Assembly (NCBI GenBank): GCA_964497515.1
Contig: CAZCCV010000017.1
Coordinates: 1-48,595 of the forward strand
Length of the DNA: 48,595 nt
Direction of reading: 5' to 3'
Source of the DNA: CAZCCV01 sp964497515
Lineage (GTDB): Bacteria; Armatimonadota; UBA5829; DTLH01
A program made the translations under genes and the position numbers. A model generated the notes under the pieces. That model was not told the DNA's origin, did not search any database, and was given only the letters and a program-made list of their open reading frames with translations. Below are positions 8,045-15,855 of the stretch, piece after piece (the first letter of the stretch is position 1; every line of letters begins with the position of its first letter).

Positions 8045-8603
8045 TAGGTTATTTGTGGCGATATCCGGCGCAAGCGGAGTCTGTTATGCAAAACGTCTGC
8101 TGGAAGCTGCAGTCGGATCGTACGATCGTGTCTATTTGACTGCATCCGATAACTCTCGCTCGATTCTTAGTGACGAACTGGGCATTGACGATCCAAAAGA
8201 CCTCCTCTCGGCTGACAATCTCGTGGTTTTGGAGCCGAGCGATGTGGGCGCACCTCCAGCAAGTGGGTCTCACGACTGCGAAGGTATGGTTATTATCCCG
8301 TGTTCAATGGGCACTGCAGGAAGGATAGCCGCGGGAGTCTCCGATGATCTGGTGACGCGCGCCGCAGATGTCTGCTTGAAGGAAAAGCGCAAGCTGATAA
8401 TGGTGGTTCGCGAGACTCCTCTGTCGTTGGTTCATCTGGAAAACCTGACGAGGCTTGCGCGTGCAGGTGCAACCATTATGCCGGCAGCCCCTGCTTTTTA
8501 TCACAATCCAGAGCGAGTAGATGATCTGGTAGATTTCGTGGTCGACCGTGTGCTGCGGCATCTGGGGCTCAGTGCGCGGCTGGTGGATGGTTGGCAGGAA
8601 TAA
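8037..8603 (+). CDS. mqnM: UbiX-family flavin prenyltransferase
   Basis: UbiX-type enzymes attach a dimethylallyl group to FMN to make the prenyl-FMN cofactor of UbiD. The 188-residue protein has the flavin-binding start AISGASGVCYAKRLL, the IIPCSMGTAGRIAAG segment and the RETPLSLVHLENL region that binds prenyl phosphate. Translation appears to begin at TTG 8037, inside the last codons of the UbiD-like gene (8-base overlap), which suggests coupling of enzyme and cofactor supply. In the futalosine route this partner has been called MqnM. Confidence 0.9.
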   Translation: MANRLFVAISGASGVCYAKRLLEAAVGSYDRVYLTASDNSRSILSDELGIDDPKDLLSADNLVVLEPSDVGAPPASGSHDCEGMVIIPCSMGTAGRIAAGVSDDLVTRAADVCLKEKRKLIMVVRETPLSLVHLENLTRLARAGATIMPAAPAFYHNPERVDDLVDFVVDRVLRHLGLSARLVDGWQE

Positions 8604-9454
8604 TGCGCAGGCTGCTGATCATCCTAGAGATGATCAAATTCGAGCACACCATATTCGCGATGCCCTTTGCGCTTATGTCTGCGGCGGTGGCAGCAGACGG
8701 CATTCCTGAGCTTCGGGTGCTCGGCTGGATAATAGTTGCAATGGTAGGTGCCAGGAGCTCTGCTATGACGTTTAACCGCATAGCCGACAGCGCGATCGAT
8801 GCAAAGAACCCGCGAACCGCGACGAGGGCGCTGCCTGCAGGACTCATTACACCACTGGCTGCGTGGGTGTTTATGCTGGTTATGTCGGGGCTTCTAGTGC
8901 TTGCGGCCTGGCAATTGAACAGATTGGCGCTGTACTTGTCGCCAGTTGCGCTTGCGGTAGTGCTTGGTTATTCGTATACGAAGCGGTTTACATCGTGGTC
9001 GCACTTGGTTCTCGGCCTGGCGCTCGGAATCGCACCGGTCGGAGCGTGGATTGCCGTAACCGGACGGATAGACCTGGCTCCGGTGGTGCTGGCAACGTGC
9101 GTTATGCTGTGGACGGCCGGGTTCGACGTCATATACTCGCTTCAAGACATTGATTTCGACCAAAAAATGGGTCTGTTTTCTTTGCCGAAGGCGTTCGGCG
9201 CTGCCCGTGCGTTGGTTATGTCCCGAATGATGCACGCTGTAATGCTCGGGCTTCTGGTATGGTTCGGCGTGCTCGGCGGCCTGGGGACTGTCTATTACAT
9301 TGGGCTTGGAATAGTGTCGCTCTTTATCATTTATGAGCACACACTGGTATCTCCGGATGACTTTTCCAGGGTGAATGTAGCATTTTTTACGATGAACGGC
9401 TGTGTAAGCATAGGTCTCTTCTGTTTTACCTTTGCGGATGTGATGGTACGATGA
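8603..9454 (+). CDS. mqnP: UbiA-family prenyltransferase (menaquinone branch)
   Basis: This membrane enzyme attaches a polyprenyl chain to an aromatic acid. It has about eight hydrophobic helices and two Asp-rich motifs, NRIADSAIDAKNPRTATR near residue 60 and a second, DIDFDQK, near residue 180, which bind the prenyl diphosphate through magnesium. The ATG overlaps the UbiX stop (TAATG). An in-frame TTG 12 bases upstream is a less likely start. With UbiD- and UbiX-like neighbours and mqnEAC downstream, the acceptor is probably 1,4-dihydroxy-6-naphthoate (MqnP). Confidence 0.9.
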   Translation: MRRLLIILEMIKFEHTIFAMPFALMSAAVAADGIPELRVLGWIIVAMVGARSSAMTFNRIADSAIDAKNPRTATRALPAGLITPLAAWVFMLVMSGLLVLAAWQLNRLALYLSPVALAVVLGYSYTKRFTSWSHLVLGLALGIAPVGAWIAVTGRIDLAPVVLATCVMLWTAGFDVIYSLQDIDFDQKMGLFSLPKAFGAARALVMSRMMHAVMLGLLVWFGVLGGLGTVYYIGLGIVSLFIIYEHTLVSPDDFSRVNVAFFTMNGCVSIGLFCFTFADVMVR

Positions 9455-9528
9455 TCAGAGCCAAGGTAAAGAATGAAGAAAGGGTTTAGCTGCCATACTG
9501 AAAGTTCGCAGCGAGCGCAGAACAAGTG

Positions 9529-10653
9529 ATGAATCAACTGATTTCCAAATCCAGCATATCGGATATAGTATCCAAAGTCGAAGCAGGGGAACGGCTCTCC
9601 TTCGACGATGGTGTAAGGCTCTTTAAGAGCGACGATATAACCGCTATCGGCTGGGCGGCGAACCTGGTGCGGCGGAGGTTAAACGGCAACCGCACCTACT
9701 ATATAGTCAACAGACATATCAACCACACCGATGTATGTGTGAACCGCTGCCGTTTCTGCGCGTTTTCGAGGAGCGAAGGCGAAGAAGGCACATATACGAT
9801 GGGCATCGAAGAGATCATAGACCGCGCGCTGGAGCTCTATAGTGATCTGAAGTTCACAGAACTGCATCTGGTTGGCGGACTGCACCCGACGATGCCGTTT
9901 GATTACTACACAGGAATGCTCTCAGCTCTGCGTGAAACGCTTCCAGACGTACACCTCCAGGCGTTTACTGCTGTTGAAATCGCTCATATAGCGGATATCG
10001 GCGGGTACAGTGTGGATGAGTGTCTGAAGCGATTGAAAGATGCCGGCCTCGGTTCTATCCCGGGTGGTGGAGCAGAAATTTTCGCGCCGGAAGTGCGAAA
10101 TCAGGTGTGTCCGGAGAAGATGAGTGGCGATGACTGGCTTTCGGTAATAGGAAAGGCTCATCGCTTGGGGATCAAATCTAACGCCACAATGCTTTACGGT
10201 CACGTTGAGACTGCGGAGCATCGCGTAGATCATCTTTTGCGCCTGCGTGAGTTGCAGGACGAAACGGGTGGGTTTATGAGCTTCATCCCGCTGCGTTTTC
10301 ATCCGGATAATACCGATCTATCGCACCTCGCGCGCCCGCGATCAGGAATGGACGACCTCAAAACAATTGCTGTGGGCAGGCTGATGCTTGACAATTTCCC
10401 GCACATAAAGGCCTTCTGGATTATGTTTGGGCTGAAACTAGCTCAGATTGCACTCTCTTTCGGCGCAGATGACTTCGATGGAACGGTCGTCGAAGAGAAA
10501 ATCACACACCGGGCAGGAGCCGCGACGCCGGAGAGCCTTACTGTAGCCGACATTCGTCGAATGATCGAAGAGACTGGGACAGTGCCGGTGGAAAGAGATA
10601 CACTCTATCGCGAAGTATTGCGAAACGGAGATAGCGTAACGATTCAGGGATGA
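9529..10653 (+). CDS. mqnE: Aminodeoxyfutalosine synthase (radical SAM)
   Basis: MqnE adds a SAM-derived adenosyl radical to 3-[(1-carboxyvinyl)oxy]benzoate and rearranges it to 6-amino-6-deoxyfutalosine. The iron-sulfur ligands are Cys70, Cys74 and Cys77 in CVNRCRFCAF. HLVGGLHPTMPFDYY, SIPGGGAEIF and SNATMLYGHVET are typical of the MqnE/MqnC/CofH group. The absence of the MqnC-type CFFR signature and the PEKMSGDDWL segment favour MqnE over MqnC. ATG at 9529 is preferred, with an adjacent GTG at 9526 as alternative; the Shine-Dalgarno is weak. A gap of 74 bases separates it from the prenyltransferase gene. Confidence 0.93.
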   Translation: MNQLISKSSISDIVSKVEAGERLSFDDGVRLFKSDDITAIGWAANLVRRRLNGNRTYYIVNRHINHTDVCVNRCRFCAFSRSEGEEGTYTMGIEEIIDRALELYSDLKFTELHLVGGLHPTMPFDYYTGMLSALRETLPDVHLQAFTAVEIAHIADIGGYSVDECLKRLKDAGLGSIPGGGAEIFAPEVRNQVCPEKMSGDDWLSVIGKAHRLGIKSNATMLYGHVETAEHRVDHLLRLRELQDETGGFMSFIPLRFHPDNTDLSHLARPRSGMDDLKTIAVGRLMLDNFPHIKAFWIMFGLKLAQIALSFGADDFDGTVVEEKITHRAGAATPESLTVADIRRMIEETGTVPVERDTLYREVLRNGDSVTIQG

Positions 10654-10657
10654 TCTG

Positions 10658-11494
10658 ATGTCTGATAGAGCTATACAATCTGGAGCAGCGCGCAGTTCGG
10701 GCGCTGTAAGGCTCGGTTGCCTGCCATACTTGAACGTTAAGCCGCTGGTCTACCCTTTCGAACACGGCCAACTGCCCGTGAACTGGGATATTGTATATGC
10801 AACGCCCTCTAGGCTTGCAGCTATGCTCGACGACCATCGGATCGATATAGCTCCAGTCTCCAGCTTCGCCTGCCTTGCAAACCCGAAGCTCTCGATAGTA
10901 CCTGGAATATGCATCGCTTCCTATGGCCCTGTGATGACTGTGCTAATGCTATCGAAAACCGAACCAGAGAAAGTCAAGAGTGTCGCAGCAGACACTAGTT
11001 CGCTTTCTGGCCGTGCGCTGCTTAGAATACTCCTTTCTGAGAACTACTCCGTCGAACCGATGTTCGTCGATTGTGAGCCCGATTCGCGAAAGATGCTCGA
11101 AAACCACGATGCAGCACTTATAATCGGAAATCCGGCTATGCTTTGCGATAAAACGGGGCTTCATGTGCTCGATATAGGCGAAGAGTGGCGACGCCTTACT
11201 GGTCTGCCTGCTGTTTTCGCAGTCTGGGCAGGGCCAGAGATGTCGATCAGCCGCGAGATGATCGAAAAGCTCGCAGAAGCGAAAGAGATTGGCCTTCCCG
11301 CCATACCTGAGATTGCAGCCGATCAATCGGCGATTCTTGGAGTACCTAGAAATATCTGCGAGGAATATCTATCGGAGATTATGAAGTATGATCTGAGAGA
11401 ACAGGAGATTTGCTCGCTTAAGGAGTTTGGGCGTCTTGCGCACAAACACGGGCTGATCCCTTCCGTGCCCGATATCCGGGTTGTAGAGGGCTAA
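10658..11494 (+). CDS. mqnA: Chorismate dehydratase
   Basis: MqnA converts chorismate to 3-[(1-carboxyvinyl)oxy]benzoate, the first step of the futalosine route. The 278 residues form a periplasmic-binding-protein fold without a signal peptide: RLGCLPYLNVKPL, TPSRLAAMLDDHRIDIAPVSS and the ALIIGNPAML segment are family-typical. It begins 4 bases after mqnE and ends directly against the mqnC ATG, so the three are clearly one unit. The first 16 residues are poorly conserved in kind and may be an extension. Confidence 0.94.
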   Translation: MSDRAIQSGAARSSGAVRLGCLPYLNVKPLVYPFEHGQLPVNWDIVYATPSRLAAMLDDHRIDIAPVSSFACLANPKLSIVPGICIASYGPVMTVLMLSKTEPEKVKSVAADTSSLSGRALLRILLSENYSVEPMFVDCEPDSRKMLENHDAALIIGNPAMLCDKTGLHVLDIGEEWRRLTGLPAVFAVWAGPEMSISREMIEKLAEAKEIGLPAIPEIAADQSAILGVPRNICEEYLSEIMKYDLREQEICSLKEFGRLAHKHGLIPSVPDIRVVEG

Positions 11495-12613
11495 ATGGTT
11501 GACAGTATTCTTCAGAAAGCTGCATCAGGGGACAGAATCACTGCTGACGAAGCGCTGAAGCTCTTCGAGCGCGCAGAACTGGCCAAACTCGGCCTTGCAG
11601 CCGCCAACAGGAGTGATATCCTCCATCCAGAACCGGTTCGCACTTACGTCATCGACCGAAATATCAACTATACGAACATATGCAGCTCTGGGTGCCGTTT
11701 CTGTGCGTTCTTCCGCCCGCCGGGCCATGCGGAAGGGTATGTGTTAAGCACTGAAGAGGTGCTTGCTAAGGTCAGTGAGGCAGTGGATCTCGGCGCAACA
11801 CAGATAATGATGCAAGGCGGCCTGCACCCGGGTTTAGACATCTCTTTCTACGAAAATCTGTTTAGGGAGGTCAAATCTCGCTTCAGTGTACAGATTCATT
11901 CGCTCTCGGCGCCGGAAATCGTGCACATAGCCGATGTATCGAGGCTGAACATTGAGAGCACCCTCAGACGGTTGAAAGATGCAGGATTGGACAGCCTTCC
12001 TGGTGGAGGAGCTGAGATTCTGGTAGACGACATACGGGTTCAAGTGTCCCCAGGAAAAGCGAGCACATCCGAGTGGGTGGAAGTGATGGAGAACGCCGCC
12101 AGGCTCGAAATGAAGGCCACGGCAACAATGCTTTTCGGGTGCGTGGAGTCGCTCTGTGACCGAGTTCAGCATCTGGCGGTTATCCGTGACCTACAGGATC
12201 GCACAGGCGTATTTACAGCATTCATTCCGTGGACTTTCCAACCTGGCAACACTGATCTCGGAGGAGACCCTGTGGGAGGACACGATTACCTCCGCACTCT
12301 GGCGATTTCGAGGCTCACACTCGATAATATCCCGAATCTGCAGGCGTCGTGGGTTACCCAGGGTGATGCGGTGGCTCAGGTAGCACTTCGCTTCGGTGCC
12401 AACGACATAGGAAGCACTATGATCGAAGAGAACGTCGTGGCAGCAGCAGGGTGTCGGTTCAGGTTGTCTCAAAACCGGCTTATTGAACTGATCCACGGTG
12501 CGGGGTACGTTGCCGCTGAGCGCAACACCGGTTACAGCATCCTGAGGAGTCATCCCCGCCCAGATGGTCTTAGAACGGCTGCTGAGGAGGAAGCGGTGAA
12601 ATATGTCCGTTGA
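11495..12613 (+). CDS. mqnC: Cyclic dehypoxanthine futalosine synthase (radical SAM)
   Basis: MqnC cyclises dehypoxanthine futalosine. The cluster ligands are Cys63, Cys67 and Cys70 in CSSGCRFCAFFR. QIMMQGGLHPGLDISFYE, SLPGGGAEIL and WTFQPGNTDL are the family motifs that separate it from MqnE. It starts immediately after the mqnA stop and its end overlaps the downstream phosphorylase by 11 bases. Its substrate is what remains after hypoxanthine has been removed from futalosine, which bears on the role proposed for the next gene. Confidence 0.95.
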   Translation: MVDSILQKAASGDRITADEALKLFERAELAKLGLAAANRSDILHPEPVRTYVIDRNINYTNICSSGCRFCAFFRPPGHAEGYVLSTEEVLAKVSEAVDLGATQIMMQGGLHPGLDISFYENLFREVKSRFSVQIHSLSAPEIVHIADVSRLNIESTLRRLKDAGLDSLPGGGAEILVDDIRVQVSPGKASTSEWVEVMENAARLEMKATATMLFGCVESLCDRVQHLAVIRDLQDRTGVFTAFIPWTFQPGNTDLGGDPVGGHDYLRTLAISRLTLDNIPNLQASWVTQGDAVAQVALRFGANDIGSTMIEENVVAAAGCRFRLSQNRLIELIHGAGYVAAERNTGYSILRSHPRPDGLRTAAEEEAVKYVR

Positions 12614-13505
12614 TCTCCCAAAGATCAAGTCCGCGATAATCGGCGGCAGCACCGGTTTCAAGCTGGTGCAGGATCGCAACTACGAATTGGAGTTGATAGG
12701 TCGTTTGGATACTCCGTTCGGGGATTCGGCGCCGGTGCATCTCGCCCAGCGCAATGGTTTCGAGTTTCTATATATTTCTCGCCACGGCGAGCGGGGATAC
12801 GATATTGCAGCGTCTTTCGTGAACTACAGAGCTAATACTTGGGCTCTAAAGGAACTTGGTGTCGAACGAATAGTCGGCTGGTCGGGGCCTGCAGCAATAG
12901 ATACGCAGATTTCCATCGGTGAGATACTGGTTCCCGGAGATTTGGTTGATGAGACCAGGCGAAGGGAAACGACCCTTTTCGACGGGCGCGGCCTCGGTTT
13001 CATTCGACAGAATCCGGTGTTCTGTCCGGAGTTGGGGGATGCTATCGCCCATGAGGTGGCTGAGCGCCGTGGAAAATGCAGAACCGAGGACGTTTACGTA
13101 TGTACGGAAGGCCCTCGTCTTGAGACTCCCGCGGAAATCCGTAAATTTGCGGCTTACGGTGGGACACTCGTGGGGATGACGCTTGTTCCGGAGGTCTTTC
13201 TCGCCAAGGAACTGGAAATCTGTTACTCTGCAGTCTGCTATGTGACGAACTACGCAGAAGGTATCCGGAAACGCGAATTCCGCCCTGGAGTCCTCTTTGA
13301 AGGGCTTCTCGATGATAACGAACGTACTACAGTAGACTCTGCCGCTGCTGAGGTTGCAGATATCGCGATAGCAGCTCTCAGTGCGATAGAGAGTAGCGGG
13401 CGCAGTTGTCGCTGTGGTCAGTCGATGGAACGCTATCGCAAGAGGGGCGATATTGGCGGTGACTGGCACACTTGGATTCTTTCGAGAGAAAGAAAAGGAT
13501 CTTGA
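12603..13505 (+). CDS. MTAP/PNP-family nucleoside phosphorylase, 6-oxopurine type
   Basis: This 300-residue protein belongs to the trimeric purine nucleoside / methylthioadenosine phosphorylase family: IIGGSTGFKL (phosphate loop), SRHGERG, FVNYRANTWALKELGV, TEGPRLETPAEI and GMTLVPEVFLAKEL. Where adenosine-type MTAP has VTDYD, it has VTNYAEG. Asn at that place is typical of enzymes for 6-oxopurines such as methylthioinosine phosphorylase. It overlaps mqnC by 11 bases. A natural job in this operon would be splitting futalosine to release hypoxanthine in place of the hydrolase MqnB. A plain purine-salvage role is also possible. The tail (about 265-300), with CRCG, is unusual and may be a lineage extension. 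Confidence 0.85.
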   Translation: MSVDLPKIKSAIIGGSTGFKLVQDRNYELELIGRLDTPFGDSAPVHLAQRNGFEFLYISRHGERGYDIAASFVNYRANTWALKELGVERIVGWSGPAAIDTQISIGEILVPGDLVDETRRRETTLFDGRGLGFIRQNPVFCPELGDAIAHEVAERRGKCRTEDVYVCTEGPRLETPAEIRKFAAYGGTLVGMTLVPEVFLAKELEICYSAVCYVTNYAEGIRKREFRPGVLFEGLLDDNERTTVDSAAAEVADIAIAALSAIESSGRSCRCGQSMERYRKRGDIGGDWHTWILSRERKGS

Positions 13506-13601
13506 CATCACAATTGCTGAGTTAGTAGCGGCTTCTAATGGGTAAAAGCAGAAAAGCAGGAATACAAGACCGACAAACATATGTTTGGGAGGTATGGCGT
13601 T

Positions 13602-14327
13602 ATGAAAACATCGGTGTTTTTGGTGGTGGCACTCAGTATTGCCCTATTGGCGGCTTTGAGCGTCTTTAGTCTGGCTCAGGAGGGCCCTGGTATGATGTGT
13701 ATGACCCAAAAAGGAATCTCTGTTAATGGGACGGCTGAGGTTCGGGTAGCTCCCGATATCGCATATGCAGTTATTGGGGTCCAGACACAGGCGAAAAACG
13801 CTAAAGAAGCGTCTCAGGCGAACGCTGCTACGATGCAACAGGTGCTTAAGGCGATAAAAGGGCTGAAAATCGCCGATGCCGACATCAAGACTACCCAGTT
13901 CACACTGCAGCCTACGTATTCATACCCGCAGAACGCTCCCAGAAAGCTCATCGGGTATGAAGCTACTAACCTGGTGCGGGTGACAATCAGAAACCTGTCG
14001 CAAGTAGGGCCAATTATCGATGCGGCCACTGAGGCAGGTGCAAACGTGGAGCAGAATGTGTCATTTGCGCTGGCTGATGAATCTGCTGCACGGAACCAGG
14101 CACTTGCAGATGCAGTTGCAGACGGCAAAGAGAAGGCTCTTACCATAGCTAAAGCGTTGAATGTTGGCCTGGGTAGTATTGTGAATGTTCAGGAGTCTGG
14201 CGGTCCATCGTTTGTTCCTGTGTATGCCAGAGCCGAAATGCTCGGTGCTGGCAGCCCGACTCCCATAAGCCCCGGCGAGATCACCGTTAGAGCAAATGTG
14301 AGCCTAACCTTTGCGATTGGTGAGTAA
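13602..14327 (+). CDS. Secreted SIMPL-domain (DUF541) protein
   Basis: The protein has a signal peptide (MKTSVFLVVALSIALLAAL, ending near the AQEG segment) and a SIMPL/DUF541 domain: ISVNGTAEVRVAPDIAYAVIGV, then a predicted helix-rich stretch and EITVRANVSLTF at the end. SIMPL proteins are periplasmic or outer-membrane associated, and the biochemical role is not settled. The start at 13602 is chosen because GGGAGG lies 10 bases upstream. An earlier ATG at 13581 would place extra residues ahead of the signal peptide. The 96 bases before this gene hold nothing notable. Confidence 0.9.
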   Translation: MKTSVFLVVALSIALLAALSVFSLAQEGPGMMCMTQKGISVNGTAEVRVAPDIAYAVIGVQTQAKNAKEASQANAATMQQVLKAIKGLKIADADIKTTQFTLQPTYSYPQNAPRKLIGYEATNLVRVTIRNLSQVGPIIDAATEAGANVEQNVSFALADESAARNQALADAVADGKEKALTIAKALNVGLGSIVNVQESGGPSFVPVYARAEMLGAGSPTPISPGEITVRANVSLTFAIGE

Positions 14328-14368
14328 CTGGGTTTGCAAATCGCAGCTATAAGACGAAATAGGATCAG

Positions 14369-14397
14369 TTGACAGCAACAAAGTGCGGTGCTAAACT
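14369..14397 (+). promoter_or_regulatory. Sigma-70-type promoter upstream of flgM
   Basis: TTGACA (14369-14374) and TAAACT (14392-14397) are separated by 17 bases. It would give a leader of about 80 bases before the riboswitch aptamer. Confidence 0.6.
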
Positions 14398-14434
14398 CGC
14401 ATGATGGATTCGAAAATATCTTTTGAATTCACCC

Positions 14435-14462
14435 TAAAGAAACTTTCCGTTCGGACCGATAA
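14435..14462 (+). promoter_or_regulatory. Sigma-28 (FliA/SigD)-type promoter for flgM
   Basis: TAAA (14435-14438) and ACCGATAA (14455-14462) are 16 bases apart, close to the flagellar sigma-28 consensus TAAA-N15-GCCGATAA. Transcription would start near 14470, just before the riboswitch aptamer. Since FlgM inhibits sigma-28, this gives the classical feedback arrangement. Confidence 0.6.
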
Positions 14463-14485
14463 TCGTTATTGAGATAATCTGACCG

Positions 14486-14600
14486 AAAAGGCAAACTCTT
14501 CGAAAGAAGGGGACGCAAAGCCGCAGGAGCTTCCTTCCACCGAAAATGTGGGAGATGCTGGCCAGGCTGCCGTTCTTCTGCTTCGATGTGTTTGCCTTTT
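14486..14600 (+). ncRNA. Cyclic di-GMP-I (GEMM) riboswitch with candidate expression platform
   Basis: The aptamer core is clear. GGCAAAC (14490-14496) is followed by a hairpin capped by the GAAA tetraloop (CTTCGAAAGAAG), then GGGACGCAAAGCC (14510-14522), a P3 arm with CTTCCAC/GTGGGAG, and the closing TGCC (14568-14571), which pairs with GGCA of P1. The G matching Vc2 G20 is kept, which favours c-di-GMP over cGAMP. The sequence GTTTGCCTTTT (14590-14600) is perfectly complementary to AAAAGGCAAAC (14486-14496) and could compete with P1. It could also pair with GCAAAC (14621-14626), next to the flgM Shine-Dalgarno. The direction of control is not resolved. Confidence 0.9.
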
Positions 14601-14639
14601 TTGCATTTGGCTGCACCGGAGCAAACGGGAAGGCATGAG

Positions 14640-14942
14640 ATGAAAATATCGAGTACGGAGTGCGGTCACGCTGTAGAGAGCCGAGTATCAGCTCCCGAGG
14701 AGAAGATTCTACCGAAGGAGATGCCACGAAAGAAGGCTTCGCAGGGAGCAGGGAAAACGCATCTGACGCCGCTTGAACAGGGAATAGCTGTAGCTGAGAA
14801 GGCGCTGGAAAGCGTACCCGACGTCCGCGAGGATATTGTAGAAGATATTCGCAAGCGGATTGCGGAAGGCAAGTATAAAGTTAGCGGTGAAGAAGTCGCC
14901 GATATGATGATGCGGCGGAGGGCTGCGGACCGCATAAGATGA
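14640..14942 (+). CDS. flgM: Anti-sigma-28 factor FlgM
   Basis: FlgM binds and holds the flagellar sigma factor until the hook-basal body is complete. The 100-residue protein ends in the FlgM core: VREDIVEDIRKRIAEGKY, KVSGEEVADMM and RRRAADRIR. The N-terminal 60 residues are Lys/Pro/Ser-rich and probably disordered, as expected for this exported inhibitor. The ATG at 14640 has GGGAAGG 6 bases upstream; an earlier in-frame ATG at 14586 lies within the riboswitch platform and is rejected. No other flagellar gene is in the window, so this is a detached flgM under second-messenger control. Confidence 0.85.
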   Translation: MKISSTECGHAVESRVSAPEEKILPKEMPRKKASQGAGKTHLTPLEQGIAVAEKALESVPDVREDIVEDIRKRIAEGKYKVSGEEVADMMMRRRAADRIR

Positions 14943-14969
14943 ATTATTGGTAATGACGTGTGTCCTGAG

Positions 14970-14997
14970 AAGAGGGGCTGCGAAACCGGCCTCTCTT
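14970..14997 (+). terminator. Possible terminator after flgM
   Basis: AAGAGGGGC (14970-14978) and GCCTCTCTT (14989-14997) pair with one mismatch and run into TTCTT. It is a modest intrinsic-terminator candidate 28 bases after the flgM stop. Confidence 0.45.
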
Positions 14998-15078
14998 TCT
15001 TGGCGTACGAGCATGGAGGAAATCTGCGGCATTATGTCGAAGAAAAGGTTCAAGCTGAACGGTTCTGAGGTGTTCTAG

Positions 15079-15855
15079 ATGGGTTTTGTATACGCTGTAG
15101 TGAACCAGAAAGGCGGGGTTGGAAAGACGACGACCTCGGTGAACCTTGCCGCGTGCGCAGCAGTCGGAGGTGAGCGGGTTCTGTTGGTCGACACAGATCC
15201 ACAGGGCAACGCTACGAGCGGTGTAGGTGTAGTGAAGTCCGAACTGAATGCATGTATCTACGATGTACTTATTAACGACGTGCCAGTAGCTGACGTTGTG
15301 GTGAAGACCGACACACCGAACTTGGACTTGGTTCCTGCCAGATTGGATCTAGCGGGGGCTGACATCGAGTTGATGTCGATTATGTCCAGGGAAACGAAGC
15401 TCAAGCAAGCGCTCAGCCGCGTCAAAGATGATTATTCGCTGATTATCATCGACTGCCCACCATCGTTGGGGTTGCTGACAATCAACGTACTAACCGCCGC
15501 CGATTTTGTGATTCTACCAATTCAGTGTGAGTACTATGCGCTGGAAGGTATCAGCCAGTTGCTTCGGACGGTGGAATTGGTGAAGCAGCACCTTAACCCT
15601 GATTTGGAGATCGCAAAGGTGCTCCTTACTATGTACGACTATAGAACGAACTTATCACAGCAGGTAGTAAAAGAGGTGCACACTTTCTTCAGTGACACCG
15701 TATCCGATGTGTTGGTGCCACGGAACGTCCGTTTGTCTGAGGCGCCGAGTCACGGCTTGCCGATCATAGCGTACGATCCGAAGTCGAAGGGTGCTGAGGC
15801 GTATCGGCGATTTGCCGAGGAGGTAGTTGCTTTTGGAAAAGAAAGGTCTCGGTAA
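15079..15855 (+). CDS. parA: Chromosome partitioning ATPase ParA/Soj
   Basis: This 258-residue deviant Walker ATPase binds DNA and, with ParB, segregates origins. The N-terminal VVNQKGGVGKTTTSVNLAA holds the Walker A motif with the signature Lys11. DTDPQGNATSG (A') and IIIDCPPSLGLLT (Walker B) follow. There is no N-terminal helix-turn-helix, as expected for the chromosomal type Ib. GAGG lies 9 bases upstream of the ATG. It overlaps parB by 29 bases. Confidence 0.97.
   Translation: MGFVYAVVNQKGGVGKTTTSVNLAACAAVGGERVLLVDTDPQGNATSGVGVVKSELNACIYDVLINDVPVADVVVKTDTPNLDLVPARLDLAGADIELMSIMSRETKLKQALSRVKDDYSLIIIDCPPSLGLLTINVLTAADFVILPIQCEYYALEGISQLLRTVELVKQHLNPDLEIAKVLLTMYDYRTNLSQQVVKEVHTFFSDTVSDVLVPRNVRLSEAPSHGLPIIAYDPKSKGAEAYRRFAEEVVAFGKERSR

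Noticed and set aside
15013..15078. Short frame (21 codons) ending right at the parA ATG (TAGATG)
   Set aside because: GGAGG is too close to the first ATG and too far from the second; the adjacency to parA is probably chance, and parA has its own GAGG site.
15000..15078. Possible replication origin next to parAB
   Set aside because: No DnaA-box cluster (TTATCCACA-like) or AT-rich unwinding stretch was seen; parS points to a nearby origin, but not to one in this window.
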